Numbered from the stretch's first letter, positions 1-6,837 are shown. The stretch: 7,286 nucleotides of DNA from Candidatus Cloacimonadota bacterium (GCA_004375785.1 SOKM01000358.1:1-7286), one strand, 5' to 3'. Program-made: numbers and translations. The notes: a model not told the origin generated them from the letters alone.

Positions 1-570
1 ATCAAGAGCCTTTCTTAAAAATCCTTTTGCCTTGTCAATCTCTCCTTTTTTTATATAACATCTCGAAAGCCATATATACGCCTCCACATTTCCCCTATCA
101 CTTGCTATTGCCTTATCTAACATCTCCACTGCCTTATCAATCCCACCACCATATTCTTCAGGAGTATTGAAATAGGTTATACCAAGGGAGAGAAGAGAGA
201 AAGAATTTTTAGGTTCCATCTCAACTGCTTGCTTGACGTTCTTCAAGCAGAAATAACCATACTTTGCCTGCAACAAAGGATTATCAGACAAGCCTGTGAT
301 AACGCCATAAAGGTTTCCAAGAATAGTGTAGGATGCGGCAGAATTATTGTTCTTCTCAACTGCAAATTTGATATTTTCAATACCTTTCTCAGCATACCTT
401 TTTGCTTGCTCATTTTTTTCTGATACAAGATAGAATGTCGCCAGCCTGTATTGAACAAGAGAAAGATAGTAATAATTTTCTTCCTTTTGAAATTCCTTCT
501 CCGCCTTCAACAAAAACTCCTCATTCCACAAACTCACACCCTTCTTAAGATAATCCATTCCCATTTCCAT
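1..570 (-). CDS. TPR-repeat protein, partial (runs off left edge), 5' end uncertain
   Basis: The minus-strand frame stays open from here to the window edge. It reads as a tetratricopeptide-repeat protein, with helical pairs such as 'EAYIWLSRCYIKKGEIDKAKG' near the left edge and a preceding 'GITYFNTPEEYGGGIDKA' block. TPR proteins are protein-interaction scaffolds; the partner here is unknown. I placed the start at the ATG at 570, the first Met next to clearly TPR-like sequence, but its ribosome site is poor. The frame also stays open upstream to an ATG at 774. The 570-660 part of that extension resembles a signal peptide (three Lys, then a hydrophobic core ending in LNA), but is partly encoded by a 7-bp tandem tract and lies next to REP palindromes. 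The true start may therefore be further upstream, for example a TTG at 657. The protein resembles the neighbouring TPR protein at 897-1541, so they are probable paralogs. The C-terminus lies outside the window. Confidence 0.75.
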   Translation of the reverse strand, partial: MEMGMDYLKKGVSLWNEEFLLKAEKEFQKEENYYYLSLVQYRLATFYLVSEKNEQAKRYAEKGIENIKFAVEKNNNSAASYTILGNLYGVITGLSDNPLLQAKYGYFCLKNVKQAVEMEPKNSFSLLSLGITYFNTPEEYGGGIDKAVEMLDKAIASDRGNVEAYIWLSRCYIKKGEIDKAKGFLRKALD

Positions 571-601
571 ATTTGCATTTAACCACAGAGTGGGAAGATT
601 T

Positions 602-636
602 AGACATAAGACAATAGACCACAGACCACAGACAAT
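602..636. repeat. 7-bp-periodic tandem tract
   Basis: Five heptamers in exact phase: AGACATA, AGACAAT, AGACCAC, AGACCAC, AGACAAT. On the minus strand this is GTCTNNN, part of the possible signal-peptide-like N-terminus of the leftmost TPR frame. Confidence 0.8.
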
Positions 637-647
637 CTTTTTCTTTT

Positions 648-670
648 GGAGTAGCAAAACTTGTTTCGCA
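648..670 (+). repeat. REP-like palindrome, unit 1
   Basis: GGAGTAGC then a 7-bp inverted repeat with one mismatch (654-660 with 663-669), two-base loop. It matches unit 3 (707-728) at 21 of 22 bases in direct orientation. Confidence 0.75.
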
Positions 671-676
671 CAGAAA

Positions 677-701
677 ATCGCAGAGCGAGCTCTGTTACTC
701 C
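677..701 (-). repeat. REP-like palindrome, unit 2 (opposite orientation)
   Basis: On the minus strand it reads GGAGTAACAGAGC...GCTCTGCGAT. The 6-bp arms are at 681-686 and 689-694. It shares the GGAGTA head and GCGAT tail with unit 3 but has different arm bases, as compensatory change in a hairpin would give. Confidence 0.7.
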
Positions 702-706
702 AGAAC

Positions 707-731
707 GGAGTAGCGAAACTTGTTTCGCGAT
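707..731 (+). repeat. REP-like palindrome, unit 3
   Basis: GGAGTAGC head, perfect 7-bp inverted repeat GCGAAAC / GTTTCGC (713-719, 722-728) with a TT loop, and GCGAT tail. Confidence 0.8.
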
Positions 732-735
732 GTAT

Positions 736-791
736 TAGTCTTAAGTCTAATGTTTTATATCCTATGTTTTTCATCCTACATCATACATCCA
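736..791. repeat. 7-bp-periodic tandem tract between REP units 3 and 4
   Basis: Eight degenerate heptamers in one phase, among them TTAGTCT, TAAGTCT, TATATCC, TATGTTT, TACATCA and TACATCC. Loose consensus TANNTCY. Confidence 0.6.
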
Positions 792-794
792 ACT

Positions 795-818
795 ATCGCA
801 GGTAAAACCTGCTCCTAC
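795..818 (-). repeat. REP-like palindrome, unit 4 (opposite orientation)
   Basis: On the minus strand: GTAGGAGCAGG...CCTGCGAT. Perfect 6-bp arms GCAGGT/ACCTGC (798-803, 807-812) with an AAA loop. The tail GCGAT is shared with units 2 and 3. Confidence 0.75.
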
Positions 819-851
819 TCCTCACTCTTCTTCGGCATCTATTCTTGAGAG

Positions 852-915
852 CTGATATTCTGATTCTCTGATAATTTGCTAATCTAATATCTGTGTTCAT
901 CTGTGTGAATCTGTG
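852..915. repeat. 8-bp then 10-bp periodic tandem tracts
   Basis: 852-891 is five octamers in phase: CTGATATT, CTGATTCT, CTGATAAT, TTGCTAAT, CTAATATC. At 889-915, ATCTGTG recurs exactly every ten bases (889, 899, 909). The second tract contains the stop and last codons of the TPR gene at 897-1541. Confidence 0.7.
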
Positions 916-1541
916 GCTAATTCTTTTACTCGATTTTTCAACTCTTCACTATCAGGAAATTGTTCTTTTCCTTTCATCCAGATCTTCTTCGCTTCATTCT
1001 TCTTTTTCATCTTAACATACAAATCACCGAGTGAAATGTAGGTCAGAACATAGTGTTTTTCCACTTTATCTGACTTTTTTTGAATCTCTAAGAGTTTTTG
1101 AAAATCCTTAAGTGCCAGTTCATATTCAGCAAACGCTGGCGGCATATTGAGATAAACCATCCCTCTTGAGTAAAGTGCTCCCCACGAGAGCGAATCTATC
1201 GCAAGCGCCATATTAAATTCTTCCATTGCGCAGCCCGCAAGAAACCCCTTCTCAATATCACTCACAAATTCAATCCTCTCAATATAAAAAAGCCCAAGCA
1301 TAGTGTACAGTTCAGGAACTTTTCTCTTTTCATCAATTAACCCTTTCAAAAAATCAATACCCCTCTCCAGTTCCTTAAGCGAATCACAAACCCCCTTATA
1401 TCTCTCCAGATGTCCCCATTCAGAAGGTGTTGAAATAATCTGCGTCTCAAGTGACTCAAGAAATATTTCCCTCTTTTCTGCAAGACAGATTTTTATATTA
1501 GATAAAAAAGCAAACAACATTAAGATAAACACAAATCTCAT
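897..1541 (-). CDS. Secreted TPR-repeat protein downstream of ABC transporter
   Basis: A 214-residue protein. Residues 1-21 look like a type I signal peptide (hydrophobic core FVFILMLFAFL, cleavage expected after CLA), so it should act outside the cytoplasmic membrane. Residues about 77-200 form TPR-like helical pairs, for example around 'YTMLGLFYIERI', 'GALYSRGMVYLNMPP' and 'YISLGDLYVKMKKKNEAKK'. The ATG follows the permease stop with no gap, and its AGGAGG lies inside the permease's last codons, so the genes are probably translationally coupled. This ties the protein to the ABC transporter; a periplasmic or surface adaptor role is possible but only inferred. The last residues (ATDSHR) and the stop are encoded by a CACAGAT repeat with 10-bp spacing, suggesting that the original C-terminus was replaced or extended. 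I do not recognise a named family beyond TPR. Confidence 0.85.
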   Translation of the reverse strand: MRFVFILMLFAFLSNIKICLAEKREIFLESLETQIISTPSEWGHLERYKGVCDSLKELERGIDFLKGLIDEKRKVPELYTMLGLFYIERIEFVSDIEKGFLAGCAMEEFNMALAIDSLSWGALYSRGMVYLNMPPAFAEYELALKDFQKLLEIQKKSDKVEKHYVLTYISLGDLYVKMKKKNEAKKIWMKGKEQFPDSEELKNRVKELATDSHR

Positions 1542-2276
1542 TCAATCCTCCTTTAATCTTGAATATCTGAAAACCATTATAAAGAAAAATACCACAATCC
1601 AGCCTAAGAGAACGAGCAGGTATATATAGTTTTCCTTGAGCCCCTCGCCCTTGTTTACAATGTTTCTGAGAATCTTAAGAAGAAAAACAAGAGGATTAAT
1701 CTTTATTGCAATCTGTAATCCCTTCGGTAGATACTCTATAGGATAGAATGCAGAACTCAGGAAAAGCATAGGATAGGAAATAAAATTTGTCAGCAAAGTC
1801 CCCCTCTCCTCCGAACCAGAAAGTGATATGATTGGAATGGCAATCAGAATGAAAGTCAAACTTGCAAGTAGGATGGTGAAAGCAAAGGAAAAGATGTTTC
1901 CCTTGAATGGTATACGGAAAATAAAAATCCCTATAAGAAGAAGTATGAAACTCACAAAAAGCATTATAACAGCTCTGTTCAGGATGATACCTGAAAGATA
2001 GACCCAGGGTTTCATTGGCGTCGTTCGTATTCTTTTGAGATACCCCTGCCATCTGTAGTAACCGACAACAAGCCCAACACTGTGGAAAGCATCTGTAAGA
2101 ATGACCATCCCAATGATGCCTGGAAGTAAAAAATTTTTATACCCGGGCACCCTACCCCATACTACAATAAAAAGCGCAAGAAGAAATACAGGAAAGAAAA
2201 ACGTAAAGAACATTGCCTGTTTTTGTCTAAAGAACATCTTTGATTCTATCAAAAAAACAAGCCATAATCTTTTCAT
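1542..2276 (-). CDS. ABC-2 type transporter permease
   Basis: A 244-residue integral membrane protein with about six hydrophobic segments, near residues 21-40, 49-70, 100-120, 130-152, 162-180 and 216-236. This fits a single-domain ABC-2 permease such as SagH/SagI or the drug-export type. The 'LKRIRTTPMKPWVYL' stretch between segments 2 and 3 and the 'INPLVFLL' motif before the last segment are typical of the family. The start ATG overlaps the ATPase stop in an ATGA (2273-2276), so the two are co-translated, presumably as a dimer of each subunit. Streptolysin S-type loci carry one ATPase and two permeases; here there is one permease, which would have to homodimerise. Export of, or self-protection against, the peptide is inferred from context. 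A 342-bp repeat island separates this module from the biosynthetic genes, so a separate cargo is possible. Confidence 0.92.
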   Translation of the reverse strand: MKRLWLVFLIESKMFFRQKQAMFFTFFFPVFLLALFIVVWGRVPGYKNFLLPGIIGMVILTDAFHSVGLVVGYYRWQGYLKRIRTTPMKPWVYLSGIILNRAVIMLFVSFILLLIGIFIFRIPFKGNIFSFAFTILLASLTFILIAIPIISLSGSEERGTLLTNFISYPMLFLSSAFYPIEYLPKGLQIAIKINPLVFLLKILRNIVNKGEGLKENYIYLLVLLGWIVVFFFIMVFRYSRLKED

Positions 2277-3163
2277 TTCTTTATTTCCTTTCCTGTCAAT
2301 TTAAGGAAAACATCGTTTAGATTTACCCTGCTTACTTTGAACTCTGTGAAACTCAGCCCCATATTCTCCAATTCTTCAATAATCCTTCTTGTATTATTTG
2401 TATAGATAACAGCATTTTCGCCCAACAGTTGAACATTCTTGAAAAATGTATTCGTAAGTATCCTTTCTACGATATGTGATTTATATACAGTGACCTTCTC
2501 CTTAAAACCGAAATCTTCTATCAACTTAATAGGGCTATCAGTTACAACAATCTTTCCGTTGTCAATAATTGAAACCCTGTCACACAACTTTTCTGCCTCC
2601 TCTATATAATGTGTGCAAAGCAGAATGGTTTTCTTTTCATTCCTTAATTCAAGGAAGATATTCCAGAGTGCGTTCTTTATATGTGGGTCAAGACCGCTTG
2701 TTGGTTCATCGAGAAAAATGATTTCGGGATTACCGATTAAAGCAAGCGCTATCTCCACCCTCTGTTTCCATCCCCTGGATAATATTCCAACCTTATAATT
2801 TAGATACTCATTAAGTTCAAACATCCTGATGATTTTCTCGATGCTCACAGGATTGGAGAAAAAACTATGAAAAAGACAGAGTGCCTCCCTTACCTTCATC
2901 AATCCCGGAACTGTGGATGTTTCGAGCTGCACACCTATCCTTGCTTTAAGAAATGGAGGGTTTTTCTCAGGATTATAGCCCAGTATTGAGATCTCACCAG
3001 CATTTGCCTTTTTCAGACCAAGAATGATATTTATCAAGGTACTCTTTCCCGCACCATTGGGACCAAGAAGCCCAAATATCTCCCCTCTCTGAATGGTAAG
3101 ATTCACATTATCTAAGACCTTTTTCCCATCATATATCTTTGTCAAACCCTTTACTTCTATCAT
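2273..3163 (-). CDS. ABC transporter ATP-binding protein
   Basis: A 296-residue nucleotide-binding subunit of an ABC-2 exporter. It has Walker A GPNGAGKST (residues 34-42), Q-loop Gln79, signature LSRGWKQR (128-135), Walker B IIFLDEP (148-154), D-loop SGLD (156-159) and switch His185 in CTHYIEEAE. The signature departs from LSGGQ at two positions but keeps the second Gly, a variant common in this ATPase group. A C-terminal extension of about 80 residues is usual for drug- and antibiotic-export ATPases. There is no N-terminal C39 peptidase domain, so this protein cannot cleave a double-glycine leader itself. The start is supported by AGGAG seven bases upstream of the ATG. A REP-like hairpin lies about 25 bases before the ATG. 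Together with the overlapping permease it is the only transporter in the window and the likely exporter or immunity pump for the azole peptide. Confidence 0.95.
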   Translation of the reverse strand: MIEVKGLTKIYDGKKVLDNVNLTIQRGEIFGLLGPNGAGKSTLINIILGLKKANAGEISILGYNPEKNPPFLKARIGVQLETSTVPGLMKVREALCLFHSFFSNPVSIEKIIRMFELNEYLNYKVGILSRGWKQRVEIALALIGNPEIIFLDEPTSGLDPHIKNALWNIFLELRNEKKTILLCTHYIEEAEKLCDRVSIIDNGKIVVTDSPIKLIEDFGFKEKVTVYKSHIVERILTNTFFKNVQLLGENAVIYTNNTRRIIEELENMGLSFTEFKVSRVNLNDVFLKLTGKEIKK

Positions 3164-3187
3164 TGTATTTCTCCTGCCTTTATTGCA

Positions 3188-3213
3188 GGTAGCCGCAGGC
3201 TTTAGCCTGCGAA
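3188..3213 (+). repeat. REP-like palindrome, unit 5, in the leader of the ABC ATPase gene
   Basis: GGTAGC head, then a perfect 8-bp inverted repeat CGCAGGCT/AGCCTGCG (3194-3211) with a TT loop. It has the same head-hairpin-GCGA layout as units 1-4. It lies about 25 bases before the ATPase ATG, and a hairpin in the transcript could affect translation or stability. Confidence 0.75.
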
Positions 3214-3275
3214 AAAGTTATCATTGCGTTTCTGAGAATAAAATGCTCCTGCACCTTCTGTATTCTTGATCTTAA

Positions 3276-3310
3276 ATCTGTTGTCTTATGTCGCGTGTCT
3301 GTAGCCTATT
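3276..3310. repeat. 7-bp-periodic tandem tract
   Basis: ATCTGTT, GTCTTAT, GTCGCGT, GTCTGTA, GCCTATT in phase. It resembles the minus strand of the tract at 602-636, including GTCTTATGTC in both. Confidence 0.6.
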
Positions 3311-3344
3311 TTTAATTCTCTATTTGCGTTTTCCTGCCTTTTGT

Positions 3345-3426
3345 GTCATTGCGAGTATCCAAACGGAGCCTGTCCTGAGCCCTTCGCTTCGCTCGAGGGT
3401 AAACTCCTGCGAAGGAAAGCAATCTC
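3345..3426. repeat. GTCATTGCGAG...GCAATCTC dispersed-repeat element
   Basis: It begins GTCATTGCGAG (3345-3355) and ends GCGAAGGAAAGCAATCTC (3409-3426); the ends ATTGC and GCAAT are inverted. From memory, elements with these ends occur in intergenic DNA of many bacteria. The middle (CTGAGCCCTTCGCTTCGCTCGAGGG) has a further GC-rich repeat-like segment. No gene overlaps it. Confidence 0.55.
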
Positions 3427-3472
3427 ACCAATACTTCCGCGATACACCGTCTCTCCGTTTCGCCCCCTTATT

Positions 3473-3528
3473 ACCAATGCCCAGTGCCTAATGCCTTCTC
3501 TCTTCTCACTTTTCTCCTCTCTCAACTC
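3473..3528. repeat. 7-bp-periodic tract entering the 3' end of the SagB-type gene
   Basis: Eight heptamers in one phase: ACCAATG, CCCAGTG, CCTAATG, then CCTTCTC, TCTTCTC, ACTTTTC, TCCTCTC, TCAACTC. The stop (3506-3508) and the charged C-terminal tail of the dehydrogenase fall within it. Confidence 0.6.
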
Positions 3529-4360
3529 CTTCTCTTTCACTCTCCTTTTCCCCCTTCCTCCCTACCGTCATAACATTAACAACTGCTTCATTCACGCCGT
3601 CCACCTTCAACACATTATGAATCTCATCATCAAAAAAACCACCAAGCATACAGGAACCAAGCCCAAGACTCTCAGCAACCAGCGTAATATTCTGCCCCAC
3701 AATACCCGCTTCAATCAGTGCGAATCTATAGCCTCGAATTCCATATTTAATTGTTGCCCTTTTAAAAATAGATGTCAAAATAATAAGCACATTCGCATCC
3801 TCCATAATATCCTTCGAAAGGCATATTTTTGCAAGATGCTCCTTATAATCTCCGGGCTCGATAAGTTCTAACAAGTGTTTATTAACATTATAATGATATA
3901 TTCCCTTATCCAGACTCTTCACATTAAAAACAATTATATATGCCTCTATGGGGTAAAGGGCACCTGCAGAAGGATATGCCCGCAATGTTAATTCTATATC
4001 ATTCAATCCTTTAATGGTACCAGTAATACCAAGGCTAAAATGTAATAAATCAGCCAATTCCTGCAACTCAATCTGTTTACCTGAATATGCTCTTTCACTC
4101 CTTCTCTTTTTAATCAATTTTTTCAATAAATTGTCTTCTTTAACCTCGGGTAATGTAATCGCTGTATAGCCAGGATATGCTTTGTATGCTTTTGCTATTC
4201 TTTTCAGGATATAAGGTGTTTTTAAAATTATATCAATATTATAGAAAAAATCCCTATCAATATCATGAAGTTTTGTATTCTCGTGAAAAATTTCTGAAAG
4301 AGAGAATTGATCATTTTCAACAATGGCCACGTTTAAGTCCTTAATCTTTTCAACTATCAT
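3506..4360 (-). CDS. sagB-like: SagB-type FMN-dependent azoline dehydrogenase
   Basis: A 284-residue nitroreductase-fold protein of the SagB/McbC family, which uses FMN to oxidise thiazolines and oxazolines to thiazoles and oxazoles on a carrier peptide. Visible marks are the N-terminal 'FHENTKLH' (like the family's YHxxTK), the FMN-phosphate region KKRRSERAYSG (84-94), the hallmark PSAGALYPIE (130-139), the Lys-Tyr pair K205-Y206 in 'KYGIRGYR' (candidate for the catalytic Lys-Tyr of McbC-type enzymes), and GLGSCMLGGFFDDEI (233-247). The ATG lies 12 bases after the YcaO stop, with GGAGGTGAG immediately before it. The last 17 or so residues after VGR are a run of Lys, Glu, Arg and Gly. They are encoded by a polypurine tract with 7-bp phase that carries on past the stop, so this tail is probably repeat-derived and not part of the fold. 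Confidence 0.95.
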   Translation of the reverse strand: MIVEKIKDLNVAIVENDQFSLSEIFHENTKLHDIDRDFFYNIDIILKTPYILKRIAKAYKAYPGYTAITLPEVKEDNLLKKLIKKRRSERAYSGKQIELQELADLLHFSLGITGTIKGLNDIELTLRAYPSAGALYPIEAYIIVFNVKSLDKGIYHYNVNKHLLELIEPGDYKEHLAKICLSKDIMEDANVLIILTSIFKRATIKYGIRGYRFALIEAGIVGQNITLVAESLGLGSCMLGGFFDDEIHNVLKVDGVNEAVVNVMTVGRKGEKESEREGVERGEK

Positions 4361-4372
4361 CTCACCTCCGTT

Positions 4373-5701
4373 TTATGGAAAAGGATGTGGAAAAGGATTC
4401 AACTCTTCTCTCCTTAAGTTCTTCCCCCATTTCTTCGGCACCTCAACCAATCTTTTACTACCCTTAAAAGGAAAATTATGATTGCCGTGTAATGGAATAA
4501 GTTCAGGCACAATTACCTTAACTACATAAAAACCTTCATCTCTTACATCTTGAGTTGTCAAATCTATAATAATAACATCCATTTCTTTCGCTTTCAAAAT
4601 ATTAAGAATCACTTTGAGGTTTCCAATAATACTCTCAGTAGAGAGTTCTTTCAGGTCTTCTTCAACAATAAAATTATTTGAATCAGTGATGAAATCAAAG
4701 ACAAATTGATATTCAGGCATTCTTGTATAAAATTCTCCATGGTCATCAAAATCCCCTACATCGCTGAAATCCTCTTTATAAATCTTTTTTTCCTCTCCAA
4801 GTTTATAAAGCAAGAAAGAGGTTGCCTGTGCACTCTCAAGAAGGCTCTTTGATACTGCCTTTAGGGAAGATAAATTGGATGATGCTCCAACACATACAGC
4901 AGTTCCAAAATCCATTTCTCCAAGAGAAAGTGTAAAGAAGATTGGAATAGATATATCACTCGTTATGTCACATATATAGTGCTTCCAGTTTGGTAAGTTG
5001 TATCTTTCCTCAAAAAGTTCTTTTAATCTGCTTAGTGAATCTATCCTTAATTTTGATACATCTGGTCTCAACATCCAGAAAAGGATGAAACCATCCCTCT
5101 CTATTACCTCATACAATCCATAAAGTATTGCCTCTTCAAGACTGCTTCTACAGGATAGACCAGTGGAAGTTGGGTAGGAAATTATTGTTTCATCTTCTCT
5201 GTATCTGTAAGGCAAAAAAACCATCTGGGCAGGAATCATTATTTCTCTTTCGCTGATAAGTGAAAATCCCTTCACCCAATTTATTTTTTTAACATCAGTA
5301 AACGGAGAAAAAGGGAAATTCTCATCTCTGTATTGTTTTGATGAGAAAAGTGCAAATTTTTCTGGTTGAACTGCCTGGTTTTTAATATCCTTAAAACTGC
5401 TATATAGTAAATCCCTATCATCATAAAAACCAGAGCAGTATCTTTCAAGTGCCTCTGATACACCTGCAATCAGAGCATCTTCTTTTGTAAGACCTGCTGC
5501 ACCATGCCTCATAAAGCATTTATTATCCATAAAACTCAAAGTGTTACAAAGCCGACAGCATGTTGAAAAAATAGGTGGTTCACTATTCGCTCTTGTTATT
5601 TCAATAACATTCTTCACAATTCCCACCTTTGAGGAAATAACCTTTTCCACTTTTCTGAGTATCTCTTCTTTTGAAACTTTCTGTGGCTCTTTTAACTTCA
5701 C
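4373..5701 (-). CDS. sagD-like: YcaO-domain azoline-forming cyclodehydratase (SagD-like)
   Basis: A 442-residue YcaO protein. The family uses ATP to activate the peptide backbone so that Cys, Ser or Thr side chains cyclise to azolines. Visible ATP/Mg motifs are ExxER at 83-87 in SEALERYC, a second ExxER at 198-202 in 'LYEVIERDGF', and ExxQ at 289-292 in 'SLLESAQA'. The C-terminus is PFPHPFP (436-442), the PxPxP end linked to azoline-forming YcaOs that work with an E1-like partner. Here that partner is the separate gene just upstream, not a fused domain. The start is a GTG at 5701, with AAGGA seven bases upstream inside the end of the previous gene and only 3 bases between the genes, so the two are probably coupled. 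A Cys cluster (48, 49, 52, 62) near the N-terminus might bind metal or be incidental. With an all-Cys core, the expected products are thiazolines only. Confidence 0.96.
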   Translation of the reverse strand: MKLKEPQKVSKEEILRKVEKVISSKVGIVKNVIEITRANSEPPIFSTCCRLCNTLSFMDNKCFMRHGAAGLTKEDALIAGVSEALERYCSGFYDDRDLLYSSFKDIKNQAVQPEKFALFSSKQYRDENFPFSPFTDVKKINWVKGFSLISEREIMIPAQMVFLPYRYREDETIISYPTSTGLSCRSSLEEAILYGLYEVIERDGFILFWMLRPDVSKLRIDSLSRLKELFEERYNLPNWKHYICDITSDISIPIFFTLSLGEMDFGTAVCVGASSNLSSLKAVSKSLLESAQATSFLLYKLGEEKKIYKEDFSDVGDFDDHGEFYTRMPEYQFVFDFITDSNNFIVEEDLKELSTESIIGNLKVILNILKAKEMDVIIIDLTTQDVRDEGFYVVKVIVPELIPLHGNHNFPFKGSKRLVEVPKKWGKNLRREELNPFPHPFP

Positions 5702-5704
5702 AAT

Positions 5705-6787
5705 TCATTCCTTAATAGGTTCCTGCCAGATAGAAAAAGGCGCTTTTTCTTTTACTCCACAAACAGGACATCTTGGTAATTTCAAAATATGATGCACCTT
5801 CGTCTCCATTGTCAGCCAGTTTATAGTATAAATTTTTCCCAATGTCATTGCCGATACAACACCAGACAAATATTTTATTACCTCCAGAGCCATAATCCCA
5901 CTTAAAATCTCAATAAAGGGTGAAAGGTAACTCTTTTTATTAAGTATTTTTTTGTCTGCATTCTTAAAGAGCCTTAATTCCTTATATAGATTAAGATTAC
6001 TTTCTTTCCTGAGTTCAAAACATCTATAACAAGGTGTCTTGTAAGGAACAACAAGAGGCCCTATAATAGTTTCTACCTCTCCAATATCAGAAAAACTTAT
6101 CCAAGGAACTTTATTTTTAAAATTACATCCATTAATTGAGTCAAGTTCTTTGATTGAAATATCTTCATCAGCAACTATAAGAAAATCAGGGTTATTAAAT
6201 AATATATCTTCTTCACACAAAGTATCATAGCTTTTTTTTACAAGATGGCTATGTGAGGATGATAACTGCTCGAAATCCATATTTAATAAAGATTTATTGA
6301 TTCCTTTTTTACAAAAAAATGTTATTTCCCCAATCCCTGAATTAATTAAATTCCTTACAAGGGGAAAGAGAAAATTCTTTGTTCCAACTAAATTAACTTT
6401 TGCTTTTTTTAAGCTTATTTGCATTTCGTATTTCTCTTCATTTTGTCTATATGAAAAAAATTTTATCTGATGTTTGAATGTATCAATCTCTTTTTTAGAA
6501 AGGAGTTCTAAAGATGGACAATTATCTGTCTCCACAATCTCATATTTCTTTAACATTCCTAAAGTTGATAAAATTGACTCGTTATCAATCTCCTTTAAAG
6601 AGTCTAGTATTTTTTGGGTTGAATATTTACCGTTTAATAACGGCAAAAGTTTCGGAAGCAAAGTCGTAGATAAATTACCTGTTACTTTTATTATAAAATC
6701 ATTATTTTTCTTGAACAACAACCGACCATCATCCTTAATAATTTCAAAATCCTTTAATTTAAGATGTTCTGACAATTCTTTTTCCAT
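5705..6787 (-). CDS. sagC-like: TOMM E1-like leader-binding cyclodehydratase partner (SagC-like)
   Basis: A 360-residue protein of the SagC/McbB group, which binds the precursor leader and activates the YcaO enzyme. Residues about 1-95 are the likely winged-helix RiPP recognition element. Residues about 127-250 resemble an E1/ThiF fold, but the nucleotide loop is degenerate (VNLVGTKNF, no GxGxxG), as expected for a docking role without adenylation. The family motif GPLVVPYKTPCYRC (243-256) and CPVC near the C-terminus give a four-Cys zinc site: C253, C256, C340, C343. I chose the ATG at 6787 because AAGGAG lies nine bases upstream and the following sequence fits the family. The longer frame back to 6898 would add 'MLLLLLSMLLLL', a frame-shifted reading of the precursor's Cys codons. 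The stop is 3 bases before the YcaO GTG. Confidence 0.94.
   Translation of the reverse strand: MEKELSEHLKLKDFEIIKDDGRLLFKKNNDFIIKVTGNLSTTLLPKLLPLLNGKYSTQKILDSLKEIDNESILSTLGMLKKYEIVETDNCPSLELLSKKEIDTFKHQIKFFSYRQNEEKYEMQISLKKAKVNLVGTKNFLFPLVRNLINSGIGEITFFCKKGINKSLLNMDFEQLSSSHSHLVKKSYDTLCEEDILFNNPDFLIVADEDISIKELDSINGCNFKNKVPWISFSDIGEVETIIGPLVVPYKTPCYRCFELRKESNLNLYKELRLFKNADKKILNKKSYLSPFIEILSGIMALEVIKYLSGVVSAMTLGKIYTINWLTMETKVHHILKLPRCPVCGVKEKAPFSIWQEPIKE
5709..5713 (-). promoter_or_regulatory. Ribosome-binding site for the YcaO GTG start
   Basis: AAGGA seven bases before the GTG at 5701. It overlaps the last codons of the E1-like gene, whose TGA is at 5705-5707. It supports a GTG start and coupled translation. 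Confidence 0.75.
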
Positions 6788-6796
6788 AAGAAAATA

Positions 6797-6802
6797 CTCC
6801 TT
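6797..6802 (-). promoter_or_regulatory. Ribosome-binding site deciding the E1-like gene start
   Basis: AAGGAG nine bases before the ATG at 6787. It supports this start over the upstream ATGs that lie in the other reading frame of the precursor's Cys codons. Confidence 0.8.
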
Positions 6803-6816
6803 CTTGGCAAATTTTA

Positions 6817-6830
6817 ATAGGAGGACTGCT
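6817..6830 (+). repeat. Left arm of 14-bp inverted repeat bracketing the precursor gene
   Basis: ATAGGAGGACTGCT on the plus strand. It is the exact reverse complement of 7014-7027. It lies between the precursor stop and the ribosome site of the E1-like gene; in the operon mRNA this arm reads AGCAGUCCUCCUAU and contains CCUCCU, an anti-Shine-Dalgarno sequence. Confidence 0.85.
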
Positions 6831-6837
6831 CTTCTTT

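Noticed and set aside
590..805. Plus-strand 71-residue frame across the REP units.
   Set aside because: It consists of translated REP and heptamer repeats.
602..818. CRISPR array.
   Set aside because: The repeated units are palindromic and alternate in orientation. There are no equal-length direct repeats with unique spacers and no cas genes.
3341..3871. Plus-strand 176-residue frame beginning in the repeat island.
   Set aside because: It translates repeats and then the antisense of the SagB-type gene; no family features.
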